Source: Trametes villosa (lineage: Eukaryota; Basidiomycota; Agaricomycetes; Polyporales; Polyporaceae). Taken from it: DNA of 64,000 nucleotides. Positions 11,085 to 21,771 of this stretch are shown piece after piece. The translations under genes and the position numbers were made by a program. The stretch covers positions 186,001 to 250,000 of the forward strand of contig PUDQ02000049.1 in assembly GCA_002964805.2 (NCBI GenBank), written 5' to 3'. Numbering within the stretch: the stretch's first letter is position 1; each line of letters begins with the position of its first letter. The notes beneath the pieces were generated by a model. It ran no database searches. It was given only the letters and a program-made list of their open reading frames with translations, and was not told the origin of the DNA.

Positions 11085-12319
11085 TCAGGCCTTCCCCGCC
11101 GAGCCGAACAGGGTGAAGAAACGCTCGCACACCTCCTCGAACACCTTCGTAGCGTCCTCGACCGCGTCGGGGAACGGCTTGCTCTGCAGACCTGCAGCCA
11201 ATTTCTTCGCATACGGGTCGCGGCCCCAGCCGTTGATGTTGATCTGCACAGCGCGCAGAGGCTCTTCAGCAAGTCCTCGACCGATTGGCACACGGAGCAA
11301 TTACCTTCGATATCCCGTTCTTAATACATTCCTTGAACAGCTCGTCGGGGAGCTGATCGGTACCGTGAAGACAGAGCGGGATCCTTCCCTCGAACGTCTT
11401 CTGCAGGTCCTTCAGGCTACGGCAGCGTGCTTAGCCTCATCGAACGCCGACTCAGTGGCTATGAGCGACCCACATGTCCTGCTTGAAGTCCGGAGGACTC
11501 AGGTATTTCCCGTGCAGGTTCCCAATGCTGGGCGCCAGCACCGTCGCGCCGGTCCTATGTGTCGTCGAACGGGCGGCAAAGTTAGTGAACGCATATACGG
11601 AGGGATGAGTACGTACCCGTTCATGAACTCCAAGGCCTTCTCGGGCCTGGTCAGCTTCGCGTCCGAGATTACGCGAAGTCCAGCCTCGCCGCCTTCGAGA
11701 CGGCCAAGCTCGACCTCGACAGCGATACCACACTTGGCTGCTCTCTCGACATAAGGCCGCGCGAGCGCAATGTTTTCCTCGTCGGTCTGTATATAGCACG
11801 TCAGCCTCGATAAAGCACGGACGCAGCTCAGTACATACCTCAGCATGGCTCGCATCGACCATGATGCTGTCGAAAGCGATGCCCTGCTCCGCGAGGGACA
11901 GTGCAAGCTCGAGGTGCTCGGGATCTGTTGCGTGATCCAGATTCACTGCGATCGGCACGGAGGCTTGATGAGCACTGGTAGGGCGAGTCAGCAAGCGCAG
12001 ATAGATAGATGCCATGCACTCTCAAGACGTACGCGTTCAAGCAGAACTGGAGCCAGGGACCCTTCCCGAACGCAAGCGTGACGGGGAACATCTGGAGGAT
12101 CGCTGGGCTGCGCGCCCGTTCGGCCGCGCGTACCAGGCCGATCACGCAGTTCGCGTCGTAGCTGTGCATTGAGTCGGAGTGTTAGCGTGTCGTATGTGTC
12201 TCGGAGAGAAATCCTGGATAAGCGAATCATACTACACACCATGTCTGAGCAAGGATGCCATATCCTTCTGCCTCGGCTTTACGCAGAATGGCGAGCGTAC
12301 GGTTGTTTTCAAGCGACAT
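11085..12319 (-). CDS. Class II (metal-dependent) ketose-bisphosphate aldolase-like protein
   Basis: Seven exons: 12319-12240, 12161-12033, 11974-11839, 11786-11617, 11554-11474, 11416-11305 and 11243-11085, in frame for 288 residues. This is the length of bacterial tagatose/fructose-bisphosphate aldolases of the GatY/KbaY/FbaA fold. Landmarks run in order: NRTLAILRKAEAEGYGI, AVNLDHATDPEHLE (Asp and metal-binding His), DSIMVDASHAE, VEVELGRLEGGEAGL, APSIGNLHGKY, PLCLHGTDQLPDELF (second metal His) and INGWGRDPYA. The family cleaves ketose-1,6-bisphosphates to DHAP plus an aldehyde with a zinc ion; the true substrate here is not known. Fungi use a different main glycolytic FBA, so this is probably an accessory carbohydrate enzyme. 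No intron breaks a metal-ligand motif. Confidence 0.88.
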
Positions 12320-13186
12320 AGGTGCGAGACGGCTGTTACTGTGCGCTGCGGGCCCTGAATGCCCGAGACGTAGCGTATCTGGTCGGCGCAAGGGAAAGGC
12401 GGTCAGATAACCGCAAGCTATAAACCCGGTGAGCTTGTTCACGGACACCAAGCCGCGACGGCCCGGCCGCCACCTGACCTATCCATGAAAGAGGGATGTG
12501 CGCGCATCTTTGCTCCCAGCCGACCGATTGTTTCGTGTCATCCCGTCGGGCATCCGGCAGCGACCAACATACTTTGATGCTTATTTGACGGGAGTCTCAC
12601 CCGTAGTGAGGTAGGCTGAGCGACCTCGGCGGCACAACATCAAACTATGACAGTCAAGCTGCGAGGTGATCTATTCGAGTCACGCCAGGTAACGAGGCAA
12701 GAAGGCCGAAGATACGTCAGATCTCGTCTAGGACTGTAGAGGATCGTAGGGCACACCGGCGAGAAGGTGGCAGACGAGGAAGAACAAGACGACGAGGTGT
12801 GTCGCAAGACGATGGTTGCGAGAGGTAATGTCTAAGGATGCACGGAGATCAGCGGTGCGGGGAGGATGTACTACGTACGTCGAGTACTTGGTATACGGGT
12901 GGGGTGTCAATGCTATGATTAGGGGTGAGATACGCTTCGTAGAGTCTGATGCATGGAGGGAGAGGGGAGGGGATATACGGGGAATCTATGGTATGCGTTG
13001 ATAGTCCGGATGCTGATGCGGATGTCGATGCGGGAAGAGTCTATGAGTTGTGATGTAGTGCGAAATGAGTACATAGGTAGGTTCGTGTAGAGGAAGTGGA
13101 TGTTGGGAGAGATGGTCCGTGTCCACTATGTCCGAAGGGGAGACACGTGCGCGGAAGCTGGGTTGTACGCGGCCAAGCCTACCTCT
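12320..13186. other. Intergenic, no gene seen
   Basis: Covers the 5' flank of the aldolase and the 3' flank of the Ser/Arg-rich gene. Only short unsupported ORFs are present. Confidence 0.5.
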
Positions 13187-13322
13187 AATTTGGTAGGCGA
13201 GTGGACAATAGTCTAGGATTTTGAAACCGGGTGCGCGTCCCGGGCTCGAAGCTGAAATGTTCGTATTCAGTGGCGTGCAGCAGGATAACAAAGGGAACTC
13301 ACCATACGCATCGCGGGCGATC

Positions 13323-14408
13323 TCACTGCCGGACAGGTAGCGCACCGTCGCCAGCCGGGGCACGCAGAGGGACCCGACTGCGTGCTCGTCCTCTTTCGGG
13401 TTCGGGTTCCCGCCCGTCGTCCTTCTCCGCCAGATGCTCGAGCGAGTTGTCCCTCTGACGCCAGCTAGAGTTCCTTCCGCGCGGACGCGCATCGACCTCC
13501 GTATCATCCTTCTCCAAGGAGCGCTCGATGTCTTCATCGCTGACGAGGGACATGTTGCTCGCGCAACGCGTCACCACCCGGCCAGCGCCGCGGCCAACGA
13601 CGGTGCTCATGCGACGACTTCGTTCCCGGGGCTTCTCCGCGCTCCGACCGCTGCTAGCAGTCGAGATTGAGCGACGCCTCGCTCGAGATTCCGGATTACT
13701 GGGGTACGGGTAGTGCCTGCTGGAGCTGAAGAGCGGACGTTCCGCTTCGGCGACATTGAGCGAGACAACGGGGGCTGCGGCCGTCGTGCGCTGGGACACC
13801 TTTGATCGCGTGAACAGCAACTGTCGAGGGCGAGACTCAGAGTACACTCGTCGGGGACTCTGGGGGCGGGGAGGAGACGGAGCCGCAGTGGGATAGACCG
13901 AAGATGCAGAAGCGGGAGCGTAGTCGCTCCAAGACGATGAGGAACTGAGAATGGACGATGAGACCATCGGTGCTCGGAATGCACCTGTAAGCGCAAAATC
14001 ATCATCGGCGAAGTCCGCATGAGATGGTCGGAACGTGTTTTGAGAGTCCCGCAAGGGTGCCTTGGGCACCGAATAGAGGAAAGGCTCGCTGGCGTAGGGA
14101 TGAGTGATGACGCCTTGTCCATTCCCAAGCGCAGACAATGGGAGGAACCCCGCTGCCTTCTGCCGGAGAGGGAAGAGTTGCGAGGTCGTAGTCTGGTTTT
14201 GCATGAACGAGGACATCCTGGCCGGAGCATCGGGCGAGACCGAGAAGTCAAAGTTGAACACAAACTCCGGAGAGTTCTGGTCTCCAGGCGGAGAACATGG
14301 TGCTGTGTGATTTGACTTGCGTCTGGGGACTGCAATAGGACTAGAGCGGATGGGGGTAGCCTTGGTTGAAGGGGGTTGGGAGTACACCATGCCCGACAAG
14401 CAAGCCAT
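13323..14408 (-). CDS. Ser/Arg-rich protein of unknown function
   Basis: An open frame of 361 residues from ATG at 14408. The composition is low-complexity: Ser/Pro-rich N-terminal half (for example SSILSSSSSWSDYAP), RRR-S clusters resembling basophilic-kinase sites (RARRRSISTASSGRS), then an acidic-basic C-terminal third. No enzyme motif, signal peptide or membrane helix is visible, so it may be a disordered cytoplasmic or nuclear protein. The 3' end is uncertain. A good donor (CA|GTGAGA) lies just at the stop codon, and a possible last exon would end near 13,187, adding about 20 residues. An additional 5' exon also cannot be excluded. Confidence 0.5.
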   Translation of the reverse strand: MACLSGMVYSQPPSTKATPIRSSPIAVPRRKSNHTAPCSPPGDQNSPEFVFNFDFSVSPDAPARMSSFMQNQTTTSQLFPLRQKAAGFLPLSALGNGQGVITHPYASEPFLYSVPKAPLRDSQNTFRPSHADFADDDFALTGAFRAPMVSSSILSSSSSWSDYAPASASSVYPTAAPSPPRPQSPRRVYSESRPRQLLFTRSKVSQRTTAAAPVVSLNVAEAERPLFSSSRHYPYPSNPESRARRRSISTASSGRSAEKPRERSRRMSTVVGRGAGRVVTRCASNMSLVSDEDIERSLEKDDTEVDARPRGRNSSWRQRDNSLEHLAEKDDGREPEPERGRARSRVPLRAPAGDGALPVRQ

Positions 14409-15608
14409 AACCGGTGAACAAACGTCGTCCGGAAGTCCCTAAAGCCAGTACGAGGCACTGGTGCCACGTCACTGTGTGAGCGGGTACAATGAACGGCGAT
14501 AACAGCACACTTACGAGGAGAACTGAGGCGTGTCTTGAAACGCCACAGTGCGCCACAGGACGCAAGCCTTTCAGGGACACAGAGGCGACGTGTGGCTCAC
14601 GGGGAGGGGCGCAGCGGATTTGACAACGTAGAGCCTAAGCGTCCGGGACAAGTTGAGTGAGACGATGAGGAAGAGGAAGGTCGGCATACAGTGTCCGACT
14701 GGGAAGGCCACGGGCGCATACACTGACCTGCTAACAGCTGTGCTGCGATGTGTTTCGTCCGCTGAAGATGGACGCTGAATCCCCGGTGATTAATGTGGCG
14801 TGCACACGGCTGTGGTTGGCGTGGTTGAGAAGGAGGTGGTGGAGGAGGAAAGAGGAGAGAGGACGAAGTGAGGAAGGAGGAGATGGAGGAGGAATGGAGG
14901 AGAGCGAGGAAAACCTTTGTAGTTCAAGAATGGAAGTGTGAAGACGTCATCGCGTGGCCATCGCGTGGCCACAAGCACGTAGGCGCCTGCAGTGTTTCTC
15001 ATTCCTTCATTTCGGCCACCATGCATGGACGCAATTCGCGGTCGACGTCTACTAGCTGACATCCTACATACGCACCACGCACAGTGTATGCGTCTCCTGC
15101 GAAGATCAGCTCGAGTAGAACTCTGTCGTGCTAGTCGCTGTGGTTGGCTTACGGCAAGCTCATGAATATCCGCAGGTTGGCTGGAAGAGCTCGCTGACCC
15201 GGGTAACCACACGCTCCGGCAGCCACTGTGCCGCCTGAGTGTGTGGCTGCTACGAGTCAGAAGCGACAGTGACCAATCACCGCGACAGTGACTCGCACGG
15301 TTGAATATTTGTAGACTAACGCGCTGCACATTGGCAGCGCCCTACGCAACTGTGGCCTGTACGCGCATAGCAATGACTCCCACTAAGATCGCCTAATCTT
15401 AGTGGGAGTCGGAGCTTCGTCCCGAGTCCCACTCCCACAGATCTGGTATACATACACTCGTACGCGCCGATCAGTCTCGCCGTCCTCCACAGCGTCGAAT
15501 GCCTTCGGGAATTCCTGAGCAGCATGGAATCCAAGAGACATCGATATGGAAAACGCTAAAAGTACAGAGCTTTGTTTCACCATCCCACCGTCTGGGTACA
15601 CGAGGTCA
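14409..15608. other. Intergenic with purine-rich tract and hairpin
   Basis: Contains a GGA/GAA-rich strand bias at about 14825-14910 and the perfect hairpin at 15375-15410 listed separately. Long reverse-strand frames here have no coding signals that I trust. Confidence 0.45.
15375..15410. repeat. Perfect 15-bp inverted repeat with 6-nt loop
   Basis: Arms GACTCCCACTAAGAT and ATCTTAGTGGGAGTC flank the loop CGCCTA. It lies about 200 bp beyond the 3' end of the F-box gene. It could act in transcript 3'-end structure or be the footprint of a small mobile element; the sequence alone does not decide. Confidence 0.75.
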
Positions 15609-17524
15609 TCACCACGCCTTCCAAGCCGGGAATCCAGCCTCCTCCTGCGTCACGGGCGGTATCTCGCACCCACTAGCGTTCACCTCCGTCTCCACCGACT
15701 CCCAGTTCTCGATCAGCGCCGGCAGGACCGTGTCGTAGTACTCCGCCGGGAACTCGGGCGCGCGCACAATCAGGCGGTTCTTCCTCTCCCCCAATGGCAT
15801 CCTCCCGCCGAATCCGCCCAGGTCGCGGATGACCCGGTCGACGCCATCGTCGTCGTCCGGGTTCCAGATGTGGTGCCCGACCGCCCGCACGCGCGGCGCG
15901 CTCCCGAACACTACGCGCAGCGTCGGCATCGTCGGCGGGCCCACGACGGGCGGCTGGTACCTGCGCGGCATGCGCAGCGACTGCACGAACATCGACAGCG
16001 CCATGGGCGCGCGCGCGACGCGCTCGGGGTGCACGACGCTCACCGTCTGGAGTGCGGGCATGTTGCCGCGGAAGGCGACGAAGAGCTCGAAGGACGCGTG
16101 GTCGATGCCCTCGAGCCAGAGCTCCGTAACGAGGTGGAGCGCGATCTTGGCGCTGAGGAGGGAGGAGTGCTCGAACGCGAGCGGGAGGGGGCTCGCGAAG
16201 CGGACCGCGCAGGTCTCGCCCAGGACCATGATGGAGCTCGCGCCGTGCGGGACGGAGGCCTGCTTGCAGTACACGCGGGTGAGCGGCGCGTTGATGTAGT
16301 CGGATGGGGTGAAAATGGGCCCGTAGAGTCCATCGGGGATTTCCAGCCTACCGATGGGGCTCGTCGGAGAGGTCCTGAGCACGCTCATGCCAATCTCCAC
16401 AGCTGACAAACGGCGGTTGAATTCCAGGCAGGTTAAGAAGGGCCGGAGAGGTTCGCAAGGGTTCAAGTCTACGGAGAGTTTCTGGAGACGCGGCAGCTGC
16501 ACAGGGCCAAGGCTGGGTGGCGCGTCGGGACTCGTCAGGGTGACTCCATTCCGCAGGATAAGAGTGCGGAGGTTAGGGCAACGGGTCAGGAAGGCGAGGA
16601 ACTCGGTCAAGGTGACGGAGCCCGAGAACACGAGGTGAGTTAGAGCCGGAAAGATGTTGGTGGGGACCCAATTGATGTCGTTAAGGGACAGAATCGTCAC
16701 GTTCTCCGTAGCCCCTCGAAGGATAGATATGTTGCGGTACCTGGTCTGGTCTCCCGCGGATCGACTGAGCGACAGGCGTTGGACATTCGGCGCCTGGTTG
16801 TCCAGCGCAGGAATGGAGATGAGTTCGCCGCCGTTGTTCTTTCCTGACACCCAGTGCAGCTCTTCGATGGAATCTCCGTGCTCCATGCAGATGTCCCAGA
16901 ACCAATCCGTTCGGGTGTCCGCGGCAATGAGAACCTTCAACGGGAGGCCCTTTGTGCGGCTGAGGAACTCCCTCGTCTCCTCGGCGTGAGCATCTCGGAT
17001 CGAGGTCCACAGGGCAGGGAAGTCGTGCGCGAGCTCTCGCCAGCGTCGGCAGACGTGCGAAAGCGACAAGGCATCGCGGATCCGTGTGAACGTGTGCGGC
17101 CATCCCACGTCCTTGACCTTGCCTGACAGGAGGTCGGCGAAGTCTGCGAGCTGAACATAGTCCAGAAAGACGACACGGAGGATCTCAGGTGGAAGGCGGT
17201 TGACAGAGCGTCGAGAGTTGGTATATCTGAGCACAAACGAGGTGCACGACTTGAGCAGATCGTGGATACTGTCCACCTGTGGTCATCGAGTGGTCAGGTC
17301 CTCTGTGGGCATCTGCGGTACAAGTTGGCAAGGAATACTTACCTCGGCATTGCTTGAGACGACGGGAGTATGTGTAAGCTTCTGGACATGCACACTGCGG
17401 CTTGTGTAACTGCCTACCTGATCGCCCCATTCACAGCTTGCTCCTCGAATGACTTGATGACAGCTGCAAACTGGTCCTTGATCGGCGTGGATCTACTCGT
17501 CTCGGAGCCATCGCTGTCAGCCAT
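15609..17524 (-). CDS. F-box protein with leucine-rich C-terminal region
   Basis: Exons are 17524-17418, a 10-nt micro-exon 17352-17343, and 17276-15609, together 594 residues in frame. An N-terminal helical segment (FAAVIKSFEEQAVNG) is followed by the F-box: VNRLPPEILRVVFLDY, then SLSHVCRRWRELAHDFPALW. The rest alternates Leu-rich strands (VQRLSLSRSAG, LTHLVFSGSVTLTEF, LRTLILRNGVTL) typical of basidiomycete F-box/LRR proteins. F-box proteins link substrates to SCF ubiquitin ligases through Skp1; the substrate is unknown. The start was chosen at MADSDGSE; a more upstream in-frame ATG exists in the same first exon. Without the micro-exon the frame would be lost. Confidence 0.82.
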
Positions 17525-18113
17525 CAGTGAGGTTGTGAACTCTTCAGAGTTCTGTGAGCGGCGTAGACAAGGGTGAGCATTGATCATGCTCACGTACTTG
17601 GAGGGATGGCTGGATGCAAGTTGGGAAGTGTGCACGCCGGCGTCGCGGTCGCTTTTAAGCTTGTGGTTGTCTCCTACCTCTCGAGATCTTGAGGGTGCAG
17701 GCTCGCCGGCCGTGCCCGGTATAAACGGGACGAATAGCCGATGTTAGTACATCACGAGCACACGCTTCCTCCTGGCGGTGACGGCACGAGATGCAGGTCG
17801 AGGCCGTACATGCTTATCTTCTCGCGCAGGAGATATGACGGGACCCGGGATGTCCATGTCAATGTTCAAGCTTCATCTTCATGTCGCTCAGTCGTCAGAC
17901 AAATATGCGCTCGTAGGGGTCAATACCAGGGCTAGGTGGTGGTCGGTGGAAAATAAGGGAGACGCGCGTGAGGCGCACTGGAAGTTCAAGCAGGCGCCTG
18001 TAGAGCTTGAAAGTTACACGACCGCCAGGACGTTTTCTCTACTCATGTTCTCAACGACGACAGCGTCACTTTCGCCAAAACCACAGTCAATAAATACACA
18101 AGATTCACGAGGC
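17525..18113. other. Intergenic, no gene seen
   Basis: Separates the 5' end of the F-box gene from the 3' end of copy D. No supported coding region. Confidence 0.5.
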
Positions 18114-20215
18114 CTACTCCGCCGAGTCCAGTCGCAAAGGCTGAAGGGGCGCGGAGGGGTCGAGTGAGCAATCGGGCATCAACTCATGAATGCGCGAGTC
18201 CGTCGCGGTGTGCTGGCTTGCTACCGATTTCTCTCCTGTAGACTTTGCGTCCCATCCCGTATACCCGGGAAGCGTTTCCGAATACTCCGTCGAATATGCG
18301 CGCCGCGGCACGCGTGAGCAGTTTCCCTGTCGGACCATGGCCTCAGGGTTGAAGATGGCTGGGCTACCATCTGCGGGAGAACCTGCGCGACGGCCGAGGA
18401 GAGGGGCGAACGACATTGATAGATACGCTCCTGGAGGGAGGATAGTCAGGATTCGGCGCTCTTTTAGGGAGAGCATGCTACTCCTAACCTGCTTGCCGAG
18501 CCGCCGCAGACCTGGGCGGCTCCTTGTCTACTCCAGAAGCTCCACGAAGAGCGTCGCGGGCGATAGCATTGGTCAACCCTTTGCGTCTCTGTCTTCGCGT
18601 GTACCACAGGGCTGCCAGCAGTATCCCGATGAGAGCCGCCGCGGCGACCACTATCCCGATGACCGTGCCGAGGGGTACTGAGCGGCCTTTTCCTGCACGA
18701 GATTGACTATCACCAGTGCGAGAGCTGGGATGTGTCGGACCCGCACTAGAGGTCGCTCTGTTCGCCTATGCAACAGTGGAGATTGTCATTGAACGGAAAT
18801 TCCTGATACCAACAAGAACTAATATTCGTCGTACCATGGTTTCGACAGTGAGGTCTGTCCCAGAGGGCGCTTTCTCGGTGGCGGTCATCTTAACGGGGGT
18901 CATGGTGGAATTCTTGGGAGAGGTCGTACTCGGAGGCGAAATCGCTGGGGCCCCAGCCGAATTTACCCCCCTGCCGCTGCCCGAGGGGGCTTCGAGAGTG
19001 GAGATAGCGGGCGGGGCCTACGCGAGGAAGTTCAACATATTTAGAAGTGCTCCATACCGAGTACAGCGCACTTACCGCACCCATGGGGGATGCTGATGGA
19101 ATCTGGGCAGGAGGGACTGCGGAAAGCGAAACCGGGCTGCCGCCGGATGATGTACTGGATGGCCGAGAAGTACATAGCGTTTGGAAATGGGCTGTTGTGT
19201 CCGAGAATGCTTGCTTGGCTGCGTCGCTACGATTATATTAGATACCTTGTGTGCGCGATCGTGTGCAAGTCGAGGGCACGACTCACTATGTCCTATATAT
19301 AGTGGCACAGCAGTCAGAACGGCACTCCCAAGTACTGTCGCACGCGCCACATACCATATGGTGCCATTAACTAGGGGCGCGAACAGGAAGCCCTTGCGTA
19401 GTAGTTGGGCGGCTTGTATAGCCTCGTCCGAGGTTGGGCATGCTGCCCTGTCAGCGCCGTCAGCTACAGAGCAAGCACGGCGCTCGGGTACTCACGGCGA
19501 GTTCAGCGGCGGTTGGTTTTGGTTTGCACACCACTGAAGGTAAGCGGAGTATGCCGAAGGAGCTTCGACCATCGCTCTTCAGTTATACGCGGGGACGATG
19601 TGTGATCAAGTTCAGGGAACTCACTGGAGGATATCCCCTGAAAACCGTCCCGGCGATGTCCGCCCTGTCCTGTATGTTGGCAACTGGTGCAGTATCAGTA
19701 AATGGCAAATTATCGCTGAAAGAGGGGAAACTGACTTGAGGCACAGCATGTAAAGCTGAAAAGCAGCAGAATTGCAGCAACAGGCGCCTTTAAAACAAAT
19801 TAAGAGGTGCGCATCGTCACATTCCAAAGCATGGGATGATACCTGAGTTCGGAGGGCAAGAGTCAGCGGCCGATGGAGGCGTCGACAGAAGGGTGGGTAG
19901 GGCATCTGAAAAGTATCTTCAGTACCAGTCCGCCTTCGCGGCACGAGAACACCAGCGAAGTAGAGTACGTGCAGCTTTGGTTGCAAGTTTGTTGTAGGGA
20001 AACGTAGGTGTGGCCTATCGATGTGTGTAGGGACTATAAACAACAGATCACCATTGCGCAAGAGGGCACTCACAAGGTGTCTCGTGGAACGCCGCCAAGT
20101 ACCAGTCTGGGTGACCGCTTGGGCACGTTCCTTTATCCTCCGCAAACACCACGCCCAGAAACAGGTATGCGTATGACAGCGTTGATACGAGGGAGGCGCA
20201 CGAAAGTCTCCACAT
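18114..20215 (-). CDS. Copy D: Cys-rich single-pass membrane protein, family of nine
   Basis: Function unknown. From ATG 20215: a signal peptide, CPSGHPDWY and ETPC (Cys codon split by an intron). Then come ACCCNSAAFQLYMLCLK (about 19741-19790), the exon NCQHTGQGGHRRDGFQG homologous to copy A, AYSAYLQWC, and the QLLRKGFLFAPLVNG motif. A transmembrane helix (about 18600-18670) precedes YTRRQRRK. The tail contains SDTLPGYTGWDAKS and ends PLQPLRLDSAE. Exon order and phases match copies A and B where traced. The upstream flank resembles that of copy B over roughly 200 bp, including the GC-rich box. Some middle exon borders (18,750-19,350) were not resolved. Confidence 0.7.
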
Positions 20216-20349
20216 CACTAGCCTGACCCAGTATTGCGTCCGGTAGGCAGAGAGACTAGGATACACGACTCGGAAGAGGCTGTCGGTCGAGGGGGTAGCA
20301 CTTCTTGAAGTGAGCCGCCCGGATTGGCTAGATATAGGACATGGTCGTA

Positions 20350-20366
20350 ACCATCGCGCGCGCAGG
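20350..20366 (-). promoter_or_regulatory. Shared GC-rich upstream box, copy D
   Basis: On the reverse strand CCTGCGCGCGCGATGGT lies about 135 bp before the ATG, matching boxes upstream of A, B, E and F. Confidence 0.4.
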
Positions 20367-20559
20367 CCTTCACGAAGCTTCGCCGACGGGCGTGTTCGGG
20401 AGTACAAATCGAGTTCACCCCGCGGGAAGGGTTCTCCCGGGAGATGAACATCATAGGGACCATACGGCGTAAAGCATAACTTCGAGCGTGCGTACTGCCC
20501 CAAAGGTTGTAGGGAGGATGGCAGCGCGCTCGGGCTGCGACACTGCGCAAGAAGGAGCA

Positions 20560-21771
20560 GTATCAGGATACGCAGTGAGCTTCCGAGAGAAAGGGGCTGC
20601 TCACGATATACTTATCCTGACAGGGCCTGGATACGGTCAAGTTTGGAGAGGCCACTGCTCGTAGTTCGGGGTGTGCAACGGAGGTAGCGAACAGCTGTCG
20701 AGGCGATATGACGCCCTCCCATCTAGTAAGCAAATCGGACAGATAGTATTTGGGATGAGATATATTCCTGTAGCGCACAGACGTTGATCGTTTCCCAGTG
20801 CGGCACGCGAGAAGAGGGGGGCGGATTGCTGAAATGGGTTCATCTCTATGTGCTCGGCCCTGTGTGCCTGCTGCCGAGGTGTGTGTGCCGCCCAGCCTGG
20901 CTCCGGCGCGGTCTCAGGTAAGACGTGCAGAGGCGTCGCAGCCTCAGCTGATAGATCGAACTTGAGGGCTAGATGGTGTCAACCATCGCGCAGGCGCCGC
21001 GACGATTGAAGCTGAGAAGTCCAAGATCTCCGTCTCGAAGTTGCCCTGCCAAGCTGCTACTACAGCGCACTTTTCGTGAATAAAAATGTCGGATTTATTA
21101 CTGCGCAATGCTGAATCTCACCCTACTGGCCAGCTCGGAGGCGATTGTCGCTCTGTACCATCCTCGTGGACTTCAATGAGTACACCTCACGCCGCAGTCG
21201 ACACCGCGCCCACCCACGATGCTTTGGGAGCTCGCTCTTCCATCTAGAAGCTGTCCTTCCACAACATGACTGCTGAGGGCTGAGGCCGCGAACACCGATA
21301 TCCTCAGGCACGAGGCTGTTTAGCAAGATGTTGATGCATAGCCCGTAGACAGTTCGCGCCGTGTTCGTAGCGTGACGGTTGAATCTGCGGCGTCGTCGGT
21401 GGGCTTGTCGAGCTCAGAAAGGTGGTTTGATACTAGTCTATGCCAGGCCAGTGTCAGGACACTACGCCAGCGCTCCGAAGCAGCAGCAAGTACAGTAGAG
21501 GAAGACCAACTACGAGAACACCCGGTGGCCGGAAATATAGAGCTCAGACAAGTCCTGACAAGTCTGCGCGCCGACGCGTCGCGTTTGTTTGCTCGCATTG
21601 TTTGGCAGGCGTCTAGCTAAAGTACGTGGAGGAAGCGGCTCGAAATCATACCGGCCGGGCTTCGAAGCACACACTCTGCTCTTTCTACCAAGAGTGTTTT
21701 CTTTCTACGGTGTTACAATTGTCTCGCCCAATGGCAGGTCCATCAATAAATACGCAAGAAAGCGCAGACAT
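20560..21771. other. Intergenic between copies D and E
   Basis: Several unrelated short ORFs, none with a signature or splice pattern. A few hundred bases beyond the copy D promoter look like duplicated flank. Confidence 0.45.

Noticed and set aside
15546..16406. 286-codon forward frame opposite the F-box gene
   Set aside because: Low-complexity Arg/His/Glu composition caused by GC bias; the reverse strand encodes a coherent F-box/LRR protein.
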